From contig NZ_CP108490.1 of the NCBI RefSeq assembly GCF_035987325.1, positions 123,537-187,536 on the forward strand: 64,000 bases of DNA. Direction: 5' to 3'. The notes below the pieces were generated by a model that was not told where the DNA came from, did no database searches, and saw only the letters and a list, made by a program, of their open reading frames with translations. This DNA comes from Streptomyces sp. NBC_01244. Lineage in GTDB: Bacteria; Actinomycetota; Actinomycetes; Streptomycetales; Streptomycetaceae. A program made the translations under genes and the position numbers. Every line of letters begins with the position of its first letter. Within the stretch, counting starts at the first letter, position 1. Of the stretch, positions 23,771 through 31,469 are shown one piece after another.

Positions 23771-23983
23771 CTATTCAGAGAGTTCCGATACCCGACTGCA
23801 CCATCATCGGAGGGCTCCGACAGCATCGAGAGCGGGAGCCTGAAGGCCGCGCTCGCGGCCCTCGGTGGCCCGCTCTCCGGTACCGTCCTCGCGGATCGTC
23901 TCCACCTCGTTGAGCAGTGGCACGACGGCACGCAGATCCTGTGGGAGCCGATCGCCGAAGTCTCTCTGGGAGCGGCGGTGTGA
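23771..23983 (+). pseudogene. 5'-truncated gene remnant
   Basis: The frame reads ESGSLKAALAALGGPLSGTV, then LADRLHLVEQWHDGTQILWE and PIAEVSLGAAV before a stop. It is clearly coding-like from about 23820 but has no start codon and no coding character further upstream. It ends by overlapping the next gene's GTG, so it was once the upstream member of that operon. The function of the parent gene is unknown. Confidence 0.45.
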
Positions 23984-24294
23984 CCGGCTTTCCCGGGCTG
24001 CGCCCGATGACCGGCGACGCGGTCGAGATCAGGGCCGAAGGCACGGTCATGAAGATGGCCGGGCCGATCGTGTGCCAGGGCTTCAAGCCCGCCGAAGGCG
24101 GCCAGCTCGCGGTGAAGCTGACGCTGCCCGACGCCGACCCGCAGCAGCGCCGCACGCTTTCGTGGTGCAAGACCTTCTCGTTCACCCTCTTCGTCGGCGG
24201 CGCGGTCCTCTACTCCTCTCCTCCCCGGCTGAAGGTGCGGGAGATCCAGCGGGACGGTGACGGCGCCCTGGCCGTAACCGGCTCCCCGAGCTGA
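23980..24294 (+). CDS. hypothetical beta-rich protein, 104 aa
   Basis: The GTG at 23980 overlaps the stop of the upstream remnant (GTGA). The protein reads MTGFPGLRPMTGDAVEIRAE, MKMAGPIVCQGFKPAEGGQL, AVKLTLPDADPQQRRTLSWC and FSFTLFVGGAVLYSS. It has no signal peptide and looks like a small strand-rich domain. With its upstream partner truncated, it may be an orphan. Confidence 0.5.
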   Translation: MTGFPGLRPMTGDAVEIRAEGTVMKMAGPIVCQGFKPAEGGQLAVKLTLPDADPQQRRTLSWCKTFSFTLFVGGAVLYSSPPRLKVREIQRDGDGALAVTGSPS

Positions 24295-24406
24295 ACCCTG
24301 TGCCCGCCGACGCGCTGGCGAAGTGTGCTGAGGCCAGCCCCGGCGCTGTCCGCGGCGCGCGGCACCGTCGAGGGTCGGCGCCTTCCGAAGCTCGGTGCCC
24401 GCGGCT

Positions 24407-24420
24407 GCGTCCGGGGACAC
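24407..24420. promoter_or_regulatory. single GTGTC-type element
   Basis: GCGTCCGGGGACAC lies 18 bp upstream of the ATG at 24438. One arm matches perfectly and the other has one change. A clear second copy at 27 bp is not seen. Confidence 0.4.
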
Positions 24421-24437
24421 CCCGGTAGGCTGCGGGG

Positions 24438-24863
24438 ATGGAGCAGATACCGACGTTCTCGCAGCTCAAGGCCGAACCAGTGGTCGTCGGCCACGGCAAC
24501 GGCCTCGGACCCTGCCTGATCCTCACCCACGACGGCCATCGGGACAACGCTTTCCCCCACGCCACCGGCATGGTCCCCATGGCCGACCCCACGCCCCGGG
24601 AATCCGGCTGGGAGTGCTGGATCGGCGACGACGGCCACGCGAACCTGCGCTACGGCGGCGAGGACCTGGTGACCGGCATCCACTTCGAGCGGACTTGGCT
24701 TCGCCGCTTCGCCGAACGTGCTCTCTGCCACGTCCTGTACCTCCCTGCGGTCGGCCCGGGCGCTGGCATCGACCGCGCCATCGAGCAGAGCCTGGCGATC
24801 GCGACGCAGGCGGGCTGGTGGGCCCCTGCTCCCCTCATCCCCGCGCCTCTCCCCGCCCGCTGA
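24438..24863 (+). CDS. hypothetical protein, 141 aa
   Basis: The protein starts MEQIPTFSQLKAEPVVVGHG, followed by GPCLILTHDGHRDNAFPHAT, ECWIGDDGHANLRYGGEDLV and a Pro-rich end. It may be a small alpha/beta domain. Start choice rests on the ATG following CGGGG and a GTGTC-type element 18 bp upstream. No family is recognised. Confidence 0.6.
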   Translation: MEQIPTFSQLKAEPVVVGHGNGLGPCLILTHDGHRDNAFPHATGMVPMADPTPRESGWECWIGDDGHANLRYGGEDLVTGIHFERTWLRRFAERALCHVLYLPAVGPGAGIDRAIEQSLAIATQAGWWAPAPLIPAPLPAR

Positions 24864-24928
24864 GCAGCTGACTCCCGCTGCGGAATGACCGATCAGGTAC
24901 TAGTCATGGCGCCCGGTTGACCGGAAAG

Positions 24929-25378
24929 ATGAACGGACGACCCGTACGCCTACGGAACGGGGCGCACGAACGGGCGGGGGCCGGACCGGTGGTGTGGTGG
25001 GTGGAGCAGCGTCACCAGGACAGCCACGACCCCAGGTCAACATCTCTTTACGCCGTGCACCGCTTCCGCGACCTCGACGGCGCCGGGCGCCGCTTCCACT
25101 GGTCGCCGGCGCAGGTGGAGCAGGCGGTGGCCAGCGCGGTGGTCTACCCGATCGACGGCCGCGAGCACCAGGTGCGGGCCCGGCCGATCCCTCCCTCCGC
25201 CTCAATCCGTTCGGCCACCGCCCCCTTCCGCCTGTTGATACACGAGAACGGGCGGGCGGAGGAGCACCGGTTCGAGAGCGGGCCGACGGGTGAAGAGTTG
25301 ACGGCGGTGATCGCCGAGCTTACGGCGCGCGCAGCCGGGGCCGTTGCCGGGGTGTCCCGGCACACCCCGGCCGACTGA
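24929..25378 (+). CDS. hypothetical protein, 149 aa
   Basis: From ATG 24929 (GGAAAG just before it) the protein contains VVWWVEQRHQDSHDPRSTSL, YAVHRFRDLDGAGRRFHWSP and FRLLIHENGRAEEHRFESGP, and ends Ala-rich. A TTG at 24917 would add four residues. No family is recognised; Arg and His are frequent, so nucleic-acid contact is possible. Confidence 0.55.
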   Translation: MNGRPVRLRNGAHERAGAGPVVWWVEQRHQDSHDPRSTSLYAVHRFRDLDGAGRRFHWSPAQVEQAVASAVVYPIDGREHQVRARPIPPSASIRSATAPFRLLIHENGRAEEHRFESGPTGEELTAVIAELTARAAGAVAGVSRHTPAD

Positions 25379-25664
25379 AGGTCGGCGGGGACATCCCGCA
25401 CCCTGCGAGCTCACCGGGAACCCGTCGGCCCCCTTCCGGCACCGGAACCGAACACCGCACCTCAGGGCTGACTGCCTGTTTCTGATCCCACGGCCGAGAC
25501 CTCTCGCTACCCTTGGAAACAAGGCCCTCCAGGCCGCATTCGCGGCCGTCAACGCCACCCCTCGGTCGAGTTCACCACGGTGAACTCGACCTCAGTCACT
25601 CGGGCCACCCGTGCCTGGCCTCGGTGTCCTAGATCAGACACCAGCCGCAAGGTAGCGAGGTGAT
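25379..25664. other. noncoding region with palindrome and inverted-repeat arms
   Basis: No gene is seen. It holds the left arms of two inverted repeats whose right arms lie beyond the next gene (25471-25489 and 25613-25655), and a near-perfect palindrome at 25564-25591 with 13-bp arms (GGTCGAGTTCACC) and a 2-base centre. The palindrome could be an operator or a terminator for the gene ending at 25665. Confidence 0.6.
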
Positions 25665-26584
25665 CTAGGCGTCGGGCCCCCACAGCTGCGCCCGGACCGT
25701 CGCGAGGAACACCCGGCGGGCCTCGGCGTACTCGGCGCGCACCATCCGGTAGTCGTGCAGGTAGTTGGCCAGCTGGGTATCGGCGTGGTTGGCGCCTCGT
25801 ATGTCGCCGTCCGGGACGGCGTCCCGCAGGAACCGCTGATGCGCGACGGCCACGCCCTGGTCGGCCAGGCGGAGAACCTTCCCGAACACCGTCCTGGCCA
25901 GCGTCCCGACCTCGGGGCCGCCGGCCAGGCGGACTTCGGCCAGTGACTCGCGGATCTTCCCGGCACGCGCTCGCAGGGGCTGGGGAAGCTCCGAGGTCTC
26001 GTCGGTCTCGTTTCCTTCCCAGCGGCCGGGCTCCAGGTCCGCAGGGTCGGCCGAGTAGACGTCGCACGCCACCAGCAGGGCACTGATGTCCTTCAGGAAC
26101 GCGAGGTATGCGGTGTGCTGGGCGGTGCGCAGGTCGGCGGCCCGGTCGTGGTCGGCCTTCGCGTTGAGCTGGGCGCGCTGTTCGTCGAGCGTGAGGCGGG
26201 TCAGCTCACGGGTAGAGCGGATGTTGACCGCGCCCATGACGATGGTGACGACAATGGTGACCAGGGCGCCGATCAGGAACGGGAAGTAGCTCGGGCTCGG
26301 CGCGGCCGGAGCCGGCGCGGGGGCCATGGTCGCCGCGAGGATCGCTGTCAGGGTCATGCCGGGGAGCGTAGGTGCGGGTGCGGGCGGGTGGCGGGGACTT
26401 GAGCTGGTTCAGAGCGTCGCCCGTAGCTACCTTGCGGCTGGTGTCCGAGCTAGGACATCAAGGCCTGCCTCGGGAGTTCCGTTCGCGGAACCGTCACCGT
26501 GACCGTTCTCCGAACGGGTCAGTCTCGCCCTGCACTTCCACCTCTGTCGCTGACCTGCACGGATAGGGATCAGAAACAGGCAGT
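25471..26584. repeat. nested inverted repeats flanking one gene
   Basis: The outer arms, 25471-25489 and 26566-26584, are a perfect 19-bp inverted repeat (ACTGCCTGTTTCTGATCCC). The inner arms, about 25613-25655 and 26423-26469, are roughly 85 percent identical over 43-47 bp and share CTACCTTGCGGCTGGTGTC. Between them lies the single gene 25665-26357. The spacing between inner and outer arms differs on the two sides, so this is an old inverted duplication or the ends of a small element. Confidence 0.65.
25665..26357 (-). CDS. membrane-anchored helical protein, 230 aa
   Basis: One N-terminal hydrophobic helix (FPFLIGALVTIVVTIVMGAV, residues 25-44) follows a Pro/Ala stretch. The rest is cytoplasmic and helical: TRELTRLTLDEQRAQLNAKA, AYLAFLKDISALLVACDVYS and FLRDAVPDGDIRGANHADTQ. 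The layout is typical of small membrane-bound actinomycete proteins of unknown role. The gene is enclosed by nested inverted repeats, suggesting it moved as a unit. Confidence 0.65.
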   Translation of the reverse strand: MTLTAILAATMAPAPAPAAPSPSYFPFLIGALVTIVVTIVMGAVNIRSTRELTRLTLDEQRAQLNAKADHDRAADLRTAQHTAYLAFLKDISALLVACDVYSADPADLEPGRWEGNETDETSELPQPLRARAGKIRESLAEVRLAGGPEVGTLARTVFGKVLRLADQGVAVAHQRFLRDAVPDGDIRGANHADTQLANYLHDYRMVRAEYAEARRVFLATVRAQLWGPDA

Positions 26585-26590
26585 GAGAGG

Positions 26591-26631
26591 GTGTCCGGCG
26601 ACACTGCGGCTGGTTCAGTGTCCGGCGACGC
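26591..26631. promoter_or_regulatory. paired GTGTC-N4-GACAC operator, 27-bp step
   Basis: GTGTCCGGCGACAC (26591-26604) and GTGTCCGGCGACGC (26618-26631) are 27 bp apart. The second overlaps the last codons of the minus-strand gene at 26615. No convincing gene start lies immediately to the left, so the target here is unclear; the inverted-repeat unit may have displaced it. Confidence 0.5.
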
Positions 26632-27655
26632 TCTCCGCGGCGGACACCGCCGCCTTCTTCCTCTTCCGGCTGGGCGCCGGGGCGGTGGGGGCGGCCCACA
26701 GGCCACGGCCCGGTTGCACGGCACGCCCTGCCTTCTTGAGGCGGTTGAGGCGGTTGCGGGTGTTCTCCACCTCCCGGCTGTCCACCTCGCGGCCGAGGGT
26801 GGCGCCGAGGGCCTGGGCGACGTCGCCGGCGGTCAGAGGCTCCACCGCGGCGGCAAGGACCTTGTAGGTGAGCTCGGTGAGGTTCGCGTCATCTGCCCCG
26901 GCCTCCTGCGCCTTCGCCTGCGCCGGGATCACCACCGCCTCCCCGGCGGGCTCAGCCAACGTGCCGGTCTTCACCCGGTCCGGCTTCCCCGCCTGGACCT
27001 CCGACACCCCCCGGATCGCCTCCTGCCCGGCTGCGGGCCCGCCTTCGGACGGCGGCGCGTAGCCACTGGCGAGGCTGTAGGTGGCCTCCGGGGCGCGGGG
27101 CGCGGCGTACCAGGAGGAGGCGTGCGTCTCCGCCCTCGCCGCCTGCTGGGCGTCGAGGTCGGCGAACCAGGACGTGTTCGCCGTGCTCTCCGGGGCCGGG
27201 CCGGGGGTCTGGAGGTCGTCGGCGTCGAACAGGGGGTCCTGCGGGATCTCCGCGCGCTCTGGGTCCGGCAGGGCCTCGACGGTCTCTGCCGCCGGGGCGC
27301 CCTGGCCCTCGCCCCCGATCGGTTCCTCGGCGATGATGCCGTAGTCGGCCGGGCCCGCGCCCACGCGCTCACAGGCGGCGCGGAGGTCGTTGGCGACGTT
27401 CTCGTGGGTGCCGGGGATGATGCCGAGGGCGGAGAGCTGAGCCAGGAGGCGGCGGCTGTTCCCCGCCCGCGCGTCGACCGGTGCCGGTTGCCCGGTGACG
27501 CGGGCTAGTTCCTCGCGGGCAATGTGCAGGCGCTCGACCCGGGTGGTGCGCTGCATGATGGTGTTGGCGAGAGCCCGGATCTTCCTCTCCGCGTCGTCCA
27601 GGGCGACGAGCTCGTCGCGGTAGGCGAGCTCAAGACTCTTCGCGGATGCGTCCAC
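26615..27655 (-). CDS. hypothetical protein with C-terminal winged-helix-like domain, 346 aa
   Basis: The GTG at 27655 follows AGGGA. The N-terminal 90 residues are a coiled helical region (AYRDELVALDDAERKIRALA, RVERLHIAREELARVTGQ). A long acidic and Pro-rich linker follows. The C-terminal 90 residues (LTELTYKVLAAAVEPLTAGD, VAQALGATLGREVDSREVEN, NRLNRLKKAGRAVQPGRGLW) look like a winged helix of the kind found in regulators and restriction-linked proteins. A DNA-binding role is inferred from that domain alone. Confidence 0.6.
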   Translation of the reverse strand: MDASAKSLELAYRDELVALDDAERKIRALANTIMQRTTRVERLHIAREELARVTGQPAPVDARAGNSRRLLAQLSALGIIPGTHENVANDLRAACERVGAGPADYGIIAEEPIGGEGQGAPAAETVEALPDPERAEIPQDPLFDADDLQTPGPAPESTANTSWFADLDAQQAARAETHASSWYAAPRAPEATYSLASGYAPPSEGGPAAGQEAIRGVSEVQAGKPDRVKTGTLAEPAGEAVVIPAQAKAQEAGADDANLTELTYKVLAAAVEPLTAGDVAQALGATLGREVDSREVENTRNRLNRLKKAGRAVQPGRGLWAAPTAPAPSRKRKKAAVSAAESVAGH

Positions 27656-27911
27656 GGGTGATTCCCTACGGTGGGTGCGGGGTTGATGTTCCGCACCCTA
27701 CCCAGCGTGGGGCGGCGTTCATGACTGAATGCCCGCTTTCTTGTGGGGGCGGGCATCTCCTCAAAGGACCTTTACTGTTCGGCACCCACCGGCTGGCGGG
27801 GCATGGTGGAGTACAACGACCTTCCTCCATCCGTGAGCCGATACCGGGCCTGCGCATCCCGTGGTCGTGGAAGACTTGCCCGTACTTCAAGTTCCCGGCG
27901 AAGGGCGCGAA

Positions 27912-28421
27912 ATGACCGACGGACCCTCGGTATACGACCTGTTGGCCGGCACCAGCGAGGAGAAGAACCTTGCCAAAGACCTTGCCGGGGTCGTGGACTT
28001 CCTCAGCCGCTTCCTCGGCGCTGCCGAGGACGGGAACTGGTACTACGCCAACCAGACGGCCGACCAGCTGCGCGACAGCGTCGAGAGGTTCCAGCGGCGC
28101 CTAACGGACACCGTCCCCGACAGCCGCGGCGGTGTCGAGCGCGACGAGGACGGCCGGGTTGTACGCCGATTCGCCGCTCCCGACGCCGACGGGAAGCGGG
28201 TCCACCAGGCCGCCACCGCGTTCGTGCAGTCGTACGCGGCCGGGCGGTCCCTGTTCCCGATCGACGGCCTGGAGGACGAGCAGGTCAAGGCCCAGCTCCT
28301 GGCAGACCTGAAGCGGAATGCTGACCTGCGTGCCGCGATGGACGCCGGCGACGCCGAAGAGCTCTCCCGGCTCACCGGCCGCAAAGTCACCATCGTGCAG
28401 GGTCCCGATGGCGGTCGCTAA
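27912..28421 (+). CDS. helical hypothetical protein, 169 aa
   Basis: From ATG 27912 the protein is helical with high charge: NLAKDLAGVVDFLSRFLGAA, WYYANQTADQLRDSVERFQR and VKAQLLADLKRNADLRAAMD. The final residues, GRKVTIVQGPDGG, overlap the start of the next gene by 14 bp. A frame open to 27861 gives an earlier start without a better ribosome site. No family is recognised. Confidence 0.6.
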   Translation: MTDGPSVYDLLAGTSEEKNLAKDLAGVVDFLSRFLGAAEDGNWYYANQTADQLRDSVERFQRRLTDTVPDSRGGVERDEDGRVVRRFAAPDADGKRVHQAATAFVQSYAAGRSLFPIDGLEDEQVKAQLLADLKRNADLRAAMDAGDAEELSRLTGRKVTIVQGPDGGR

Positions 28422-29160
28422 CCGCTCTGCCCGCCTCCGGCGGCTGGCCAGCGCGCTGACCGGGCAGTTCGGCCTGCCCTGGGGCCCTGGTGCGATCGAG
28501 CCCCGCTACGACGAGGCCCGCCGCGAGTGGAACTTCGCGTGGCGGGACGGCCCCACTGTGGCGCAGGTGCGACGCGCCGCCAAGTCGGCCGAGCCCGAGG
28601 CGGCCGAAGGGCTGCTGTACGAGCGGACGCTGTCGCAGGAGACGTACGCCCTCGGGGTGCTGCGCCTCACCCTGGACGCCTCCCCGGCCGACAAGGACTT
28701 CCAGAGCCCCGGGATTCACCCCTTCGACGTCGAGAAGTTCTTCGAGAAGACGAGGAACCCCAAGGCCCGCGGGCGCGAGGTGGCGATCGTGGCCAACATC
28801 GTCGCGCAGTCCAAGGCCTCCGGCGGCCCGGGATGGGGCGGTGAGTCCCAGGTGATCTGCGATCACGTCGCGAAGAAGGGGATCGCCGGGTTCCTCGCCG
28901 GTGTCGAGCTGACGCAGGTCGAGGCCCTGACTCAGCGCTACGCCAGTGGCGACGCAGAGCGCGCGTGGCGCCGCCGCATGGCCGCCCTGACCCCGCTGGA
29001 AGCATTCAGCGCCGTGCAGGCGGACGAGCAGCCCCCCGCGGCCGCGGTAGAAGCCGCACTCGCCCTCCTGCCCGAGCTGCACGCGGCGCTCGACACCGCA
29101 GCGGACCGGCTTCGTACCCGTACGTCCCACCACGAGGTCCCGCAGGGTCCTGGCCCTTGA
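28408..29160 (+). CDS. hypothetical protein, 250 aa
   Basis: The ATG at 28408 lies within the end of the previous gene, so the two are coupled. The protein has a basic N-terminus (MAVANRSARLRRLASALTG), then EPRYDEARREWNFAWRDGPT, ALGVLRLTLDASPADKDFQS and VAKKGIAGFLAGVELTQVEA. The C-terminal third is helical. No family is recognised. The next, frameshifted gene starts with a TTG overlapping its stop. Confidence 0.6.
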   Translation: MAVANRSARLRRLASALTGQFGLPWGPGAIEPRYDEARREWNFAWRDGPTVAQVRRAAKSAEPEAAEGLLYERTLSQETYALGVLRLTLDASPADKDFQSPGIHPFDVEKFFEKTRNPKARGREVAIVANIVAQSKASGGPGWGGESQVICDHVAKKGIAGFLAGVELTQVEALTQRYASGDAERAWRRRMAALTPLEAFSAVQADEQPPAAAVEAALALLPELHAALDTAADRLRTRTSHHEVPQGPGP

Positions 29161-29400
29161 GTAAGAGCGCCGCGCCGTCGGGCTCGCCCCGCGATCGGCT
29201 CAAAGTGGGAGGTCCGCCTGGACGAGGAGGCCAAGCGTCGGGTCAGCGAGTTCGCCGCCGGACGTCCCCGGGCGGACGTGCTGCGCGAGCTGATCGCTGC
29301 CGGGCTGAACGCCTCGGCCCCACCTGAGCAACAGGGTGGCGCAGACTGCGACTCTGCGGGTTCCGCGGCGCCAGCCACCGGTAGCGTGTGGAGCAGGTGA
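29157..29400 (+). pseudogene. ribbon-helix-helix-like gene with one-base frameshift
   Basis: The TTG at 29157 overlaps the previous stop (TTGA). It reads LSKSAAPSGSPRDRLK and then loses frame. From about 29206 the +1 frame continues WEVRLDEEAKRRVSEFAAGR, then PRADVLRELIAAGLN, a pattern like short DNA-binding ribbon-helix-helix or CopG-type proteins, to the stop at 29400. The total length is 3n+1, so a single extra base near CTCAAAGTGGGAG splits the gene. A real mutation, programmed shift or sequencing error are all possible. Confidence 0.5.
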
Positions 29401-29420
29401 AGGCGTGAGGGGAGAGCGGG

Positions 29421-29630
29421 TTGAGCGGGTTCGGGCAGTGGCTGGCCGCCTTCGAGGGGGAGGGCTCGGCGATCGGGGATCTCGCGCGAGACGCCGCGGC
29501 GGATCCCCTCTGGCCGGACGGGCCTGACGAGATCGACGTCTTCCGGGAACACCTGGAGGAACTCGGCGTCATGGAGGCCGCCCTGGAGACGCTGGGGCGG
29601 GCCTGGGAGCAGTACGAGGTGTGGAGCTGA
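29421..29630 (+). CDS. YozE/SAM-like protein, 69 aa
   Basis: The start is a TTG with GAGGGGAGAGCGGG upstream. The sequence FGQWLAAFEGEGSAIGDLAR, DAAADPLWPDGPDEIDVFRE and HLEELGVMEAALETLGRAWE matches the YozE pattern (WL, a GDLA core, a Pro/Asp turn and a final helix). YozE-type proteins are small sterile-alpha-motif-like domains, role unknown. Its stop overlaps the next gene. Confidence 0.6.
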   Translation: MSGFGQWLAAFEGEGSAIGDLARDAAADPLWPDGPDEIDVFREHLEELGVMEAALETLGRAWEQYEVWS

Positions 29631-30382
29631 AGCGCCGGCGCGCGAAGGCGGGGAAGGCGCGCCGCCGGAAGAGTCCACCGCGACCGCCGGGTCCGCGCTG
29701 CCCGCGGTGCCCCTCGACGTACGTGCGGGTGTGGGTGCCGGGGCCGCAGGTCGAGGTCCTGGTGGACGTGGCTCGGCCGGGGGCCGGGGTGCTGGAGGCG
29801 CAGGTCCACGCCGACGACATCCCGCACACCGGGGAGCGGTTGATGGCGATGTGCGCGCTGTGCGAGGCGGATCTGGGGTACCGGCCGCGTCAGCACGGCC
29901 GGCCCGCCTACGCCGCGGCGGTGGCCGCGATCGAGGAGGGGCCCTGGCCGCGGGCGCGGGACTGGCAGGTCGCCGATCTGGACACGGACTTCTTCGCGAC
30001 CGCGCTGCAGCGGCGGATCGACGCGTACGACGAGGAGCTGACGGGTGAGCCGGGCTTCCGCTACGGCGGCTCCGGGGAGTACGACCCGCCGGGGCAGGGC
30101 GCCCCCGAGCGTGGTCAAGGCGTTGACCACGCACCGTCAGGCCCGGTGCCGGGTGTGGGTGGTCAACGCGTTGACCACCCACCGACCGTGGAGGAGGCAG
30201 TCCAGGCGGTGCTGGCCGCGCGCACGGCAAAGGCAGCGGCGCTGGAGGTGTTGGGGGTGGCGCTGCGCGCGGAGTACGTGCCGGGCGGCGGGCGGGATCT
30301 GTCGCGTCGGGCGGCGCCCGCGATGTCGCGCCCGCTGGTGCTGCGGGCGCTCGCTGGAGTTCTTCAGGAGCAGGCCGAATAG
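29621..30382 (+). CDS. hypothetical protein with CxxC site, 253 aa
   Basis: The GTG at 29621 overlaps the YozE-like stop by ten bases. The N-terminus is very basic (ELKRRRAKAGKARRRKSPPR), followed by PRCPRCPSTYVRVWVP, a CxxC pair, and CALCEADLGYRPRQHGR, a second pair, which together may bind zinc. A Gly/Pro linker includes two copies of GQ-x-VDH, encoded by two large DNA palindromes (30111-30130 and 30157-30180). A helical end follows. No family is recognised. Confidence 0.55.
   Translation: MELKRRRAKAGKARRRKSPPRPPGPRCPRCPSTYVRVWVPGPQVEVLVDVARPGAGVLEAQVHADDIPHTGERLMAMCALCEADLGYRPRQHGRPAYAAAVAAIEEGPWPRARDWQVADLDTDFFATALQRRIDAYDEELTGEPGFRYGGSGEYDPPGQGAPERGQGVDHAPSGPVPGVGGQRVDHPPTVEEAVQAVLAARTAKAAALEVLGVALRAEYVPGGGRDLSRRAAPAMSRPLVLRALAGVLQEQAE
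30111..30180. repeat. two near-identical palindromes inside a gene, 48 bp apart
   Basis: GTGGTCAAGGCGTTGACCAC (30111-30130) and a 24-bp perfect palindrome centred on GTCAACGCGTTGAC (30157-30180) share the core GTGGTCAA-x-GCGTTGACCAC. They lie in the linker-coding part of the gene at 29621. Repeated palindromes of this size look like protein-binding or partition sites more than codon coincidence. Confidence 0.6.
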
Positions 30383-30614
30383 GCTGCCCCCTGACATTCC
30401 GCATTACCACTCCGTAGCGACCTCGGGCCGCCTTCGACTAATTCCATGATTTCTCCCTCCCGAGTGTCTCGAAGCGGATATGGTCGTCTTGCTAGATCCT
30501 CTGCCGCGTGGCGCGTTGGGTGGTGCCCCTGGACAGGCAACTCGGGAATTCGACCCCGGGTGCCATCACCAGGGGTACGCGTCCGGTGTGCTCCGAAGAG
30601 GAGGAAGGGCACTC

Positions 30615-30755
30615 ATGGGTGCCGAACAGGCGAGCGGTCGCAAGCGGGAGCGGCTGAGGCGGGTGCTGGCCCAGGTTCACCGGGCGGCGCTCGCCGCGGT
30701 TCCGTTGGCGGAGCTGGTCGTCGCGGGCGCGACCGTGGTCGCGCTGCTCCGGTAG
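30615..30755 (+). CDS. very small protein with hydrophobic end, 46 aa
   Basis: The ATG at 30615 follows GAGGAAGG. The peptide is basic at the N-terminus (GAEQASGRKRERLRR) and ends in a hydrophobic helix (AALAAVPLAELVVAGATVVA), so it may be tail-anchored. A terminator follows four bases after its stop, which supports a real, monocistronic gene. Confidence 0.55.
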   Translation: MGAEQASGRKRERLRRVLAQVHRAALAAVPLAELVVAGATVVALLR

Positions 30756-30758
30756 CCG

Positions 30759-30785
30759 GCCGGGCCTGTGTTCACCAGGCCCGGC
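30759..30785. terminator. hairpin terminator
   Basis: A 10-bp stem (GCCGGGCCTG and complement) with a 7-base loop follows the small gene at 30615-30755. Confidence 0.75.
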
Positions 30786-31469
30786 GGCCGTCCGGGGGGT
30801 GAGGTCCGTCGCGGTTGTCCGCGGCGGGCCTTCGCCGTTACGAGCGTCGTAACGTGGGCTCGTACGCTGTGACACATGAGAGTCTACAGCTCGTGTATTC
30901 CCAGGGGCCTGGTATTACCAAATTTAGCTCGGCGGATTCTTATGTGGTGAATCCATATCTACGTTTTCCGTGGGTATTTGGTTCGTGATCGTACGTCCAC
31001 GGTGTTCCTGGAATATGTAATCGGTGCTTTGTGGGCCGGTTTGGTCCGCTGCGTCTCCGGTAAGCTTTCTGCGGGTCATACAGCGCCTCGCCGCGTGCAT
31101 ATCGCCTGGTCGGAGGGTGGTCACCTCCTAACGGCAGTAGGTGGTACGTCGGTTCCCCCGGAGCTGCCGGCGCCGCGGCCCGGCAGGCGACCACCCCTCA
31201 ACGTTACGGGGTGGTCGCCCGCCGGGCCGCCCGAGACGGCGATTCTGGCAGCGACTGTCAGAATATCGACCCACAGAACGGCACCGTGTGCGGCCGAACG
31301 TGGAGCCGCCCGCGTGATGGGATCTCCGACGCGCGAGAGGCTGTCAGCGGGCCGCGTGCGGCTTCGGCGGCTCCCGGAACCCCTCTAAGGCCGTCGCGCT
31401 CCCCCCGTCGGCGGCCCGCTACGCCCCCGTCCAGCTTTGTTTCACTTACTAAGGGTGCGCTCGCCGGGG
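30786..31469. other. 684-bp noncoding region with AT-rich island and large hairpin
   Basis: No gene is supported. Bases about 30870-31060 are visibly AT-richer than the rest of the window and contain several short A/T runs. Bases 31176-31231 form a 23-bp stem with one mismatch (left arm starting GCGGCCCGGCAGGCGACC) around a 10-base loop. It could hold promoters, a replication or attachment site, or foreign DNA next to the integrase gene. Confidence 0.4.

Noticed and set aside
25352..25394. GTGTCCCGGCACAC and a following GGACAT as a further operator pair
   Set aside because: The spacing is 29 bp, not 27, one arm has lost GACAC, and it lies in the end of a coding region with no gene start nearby.
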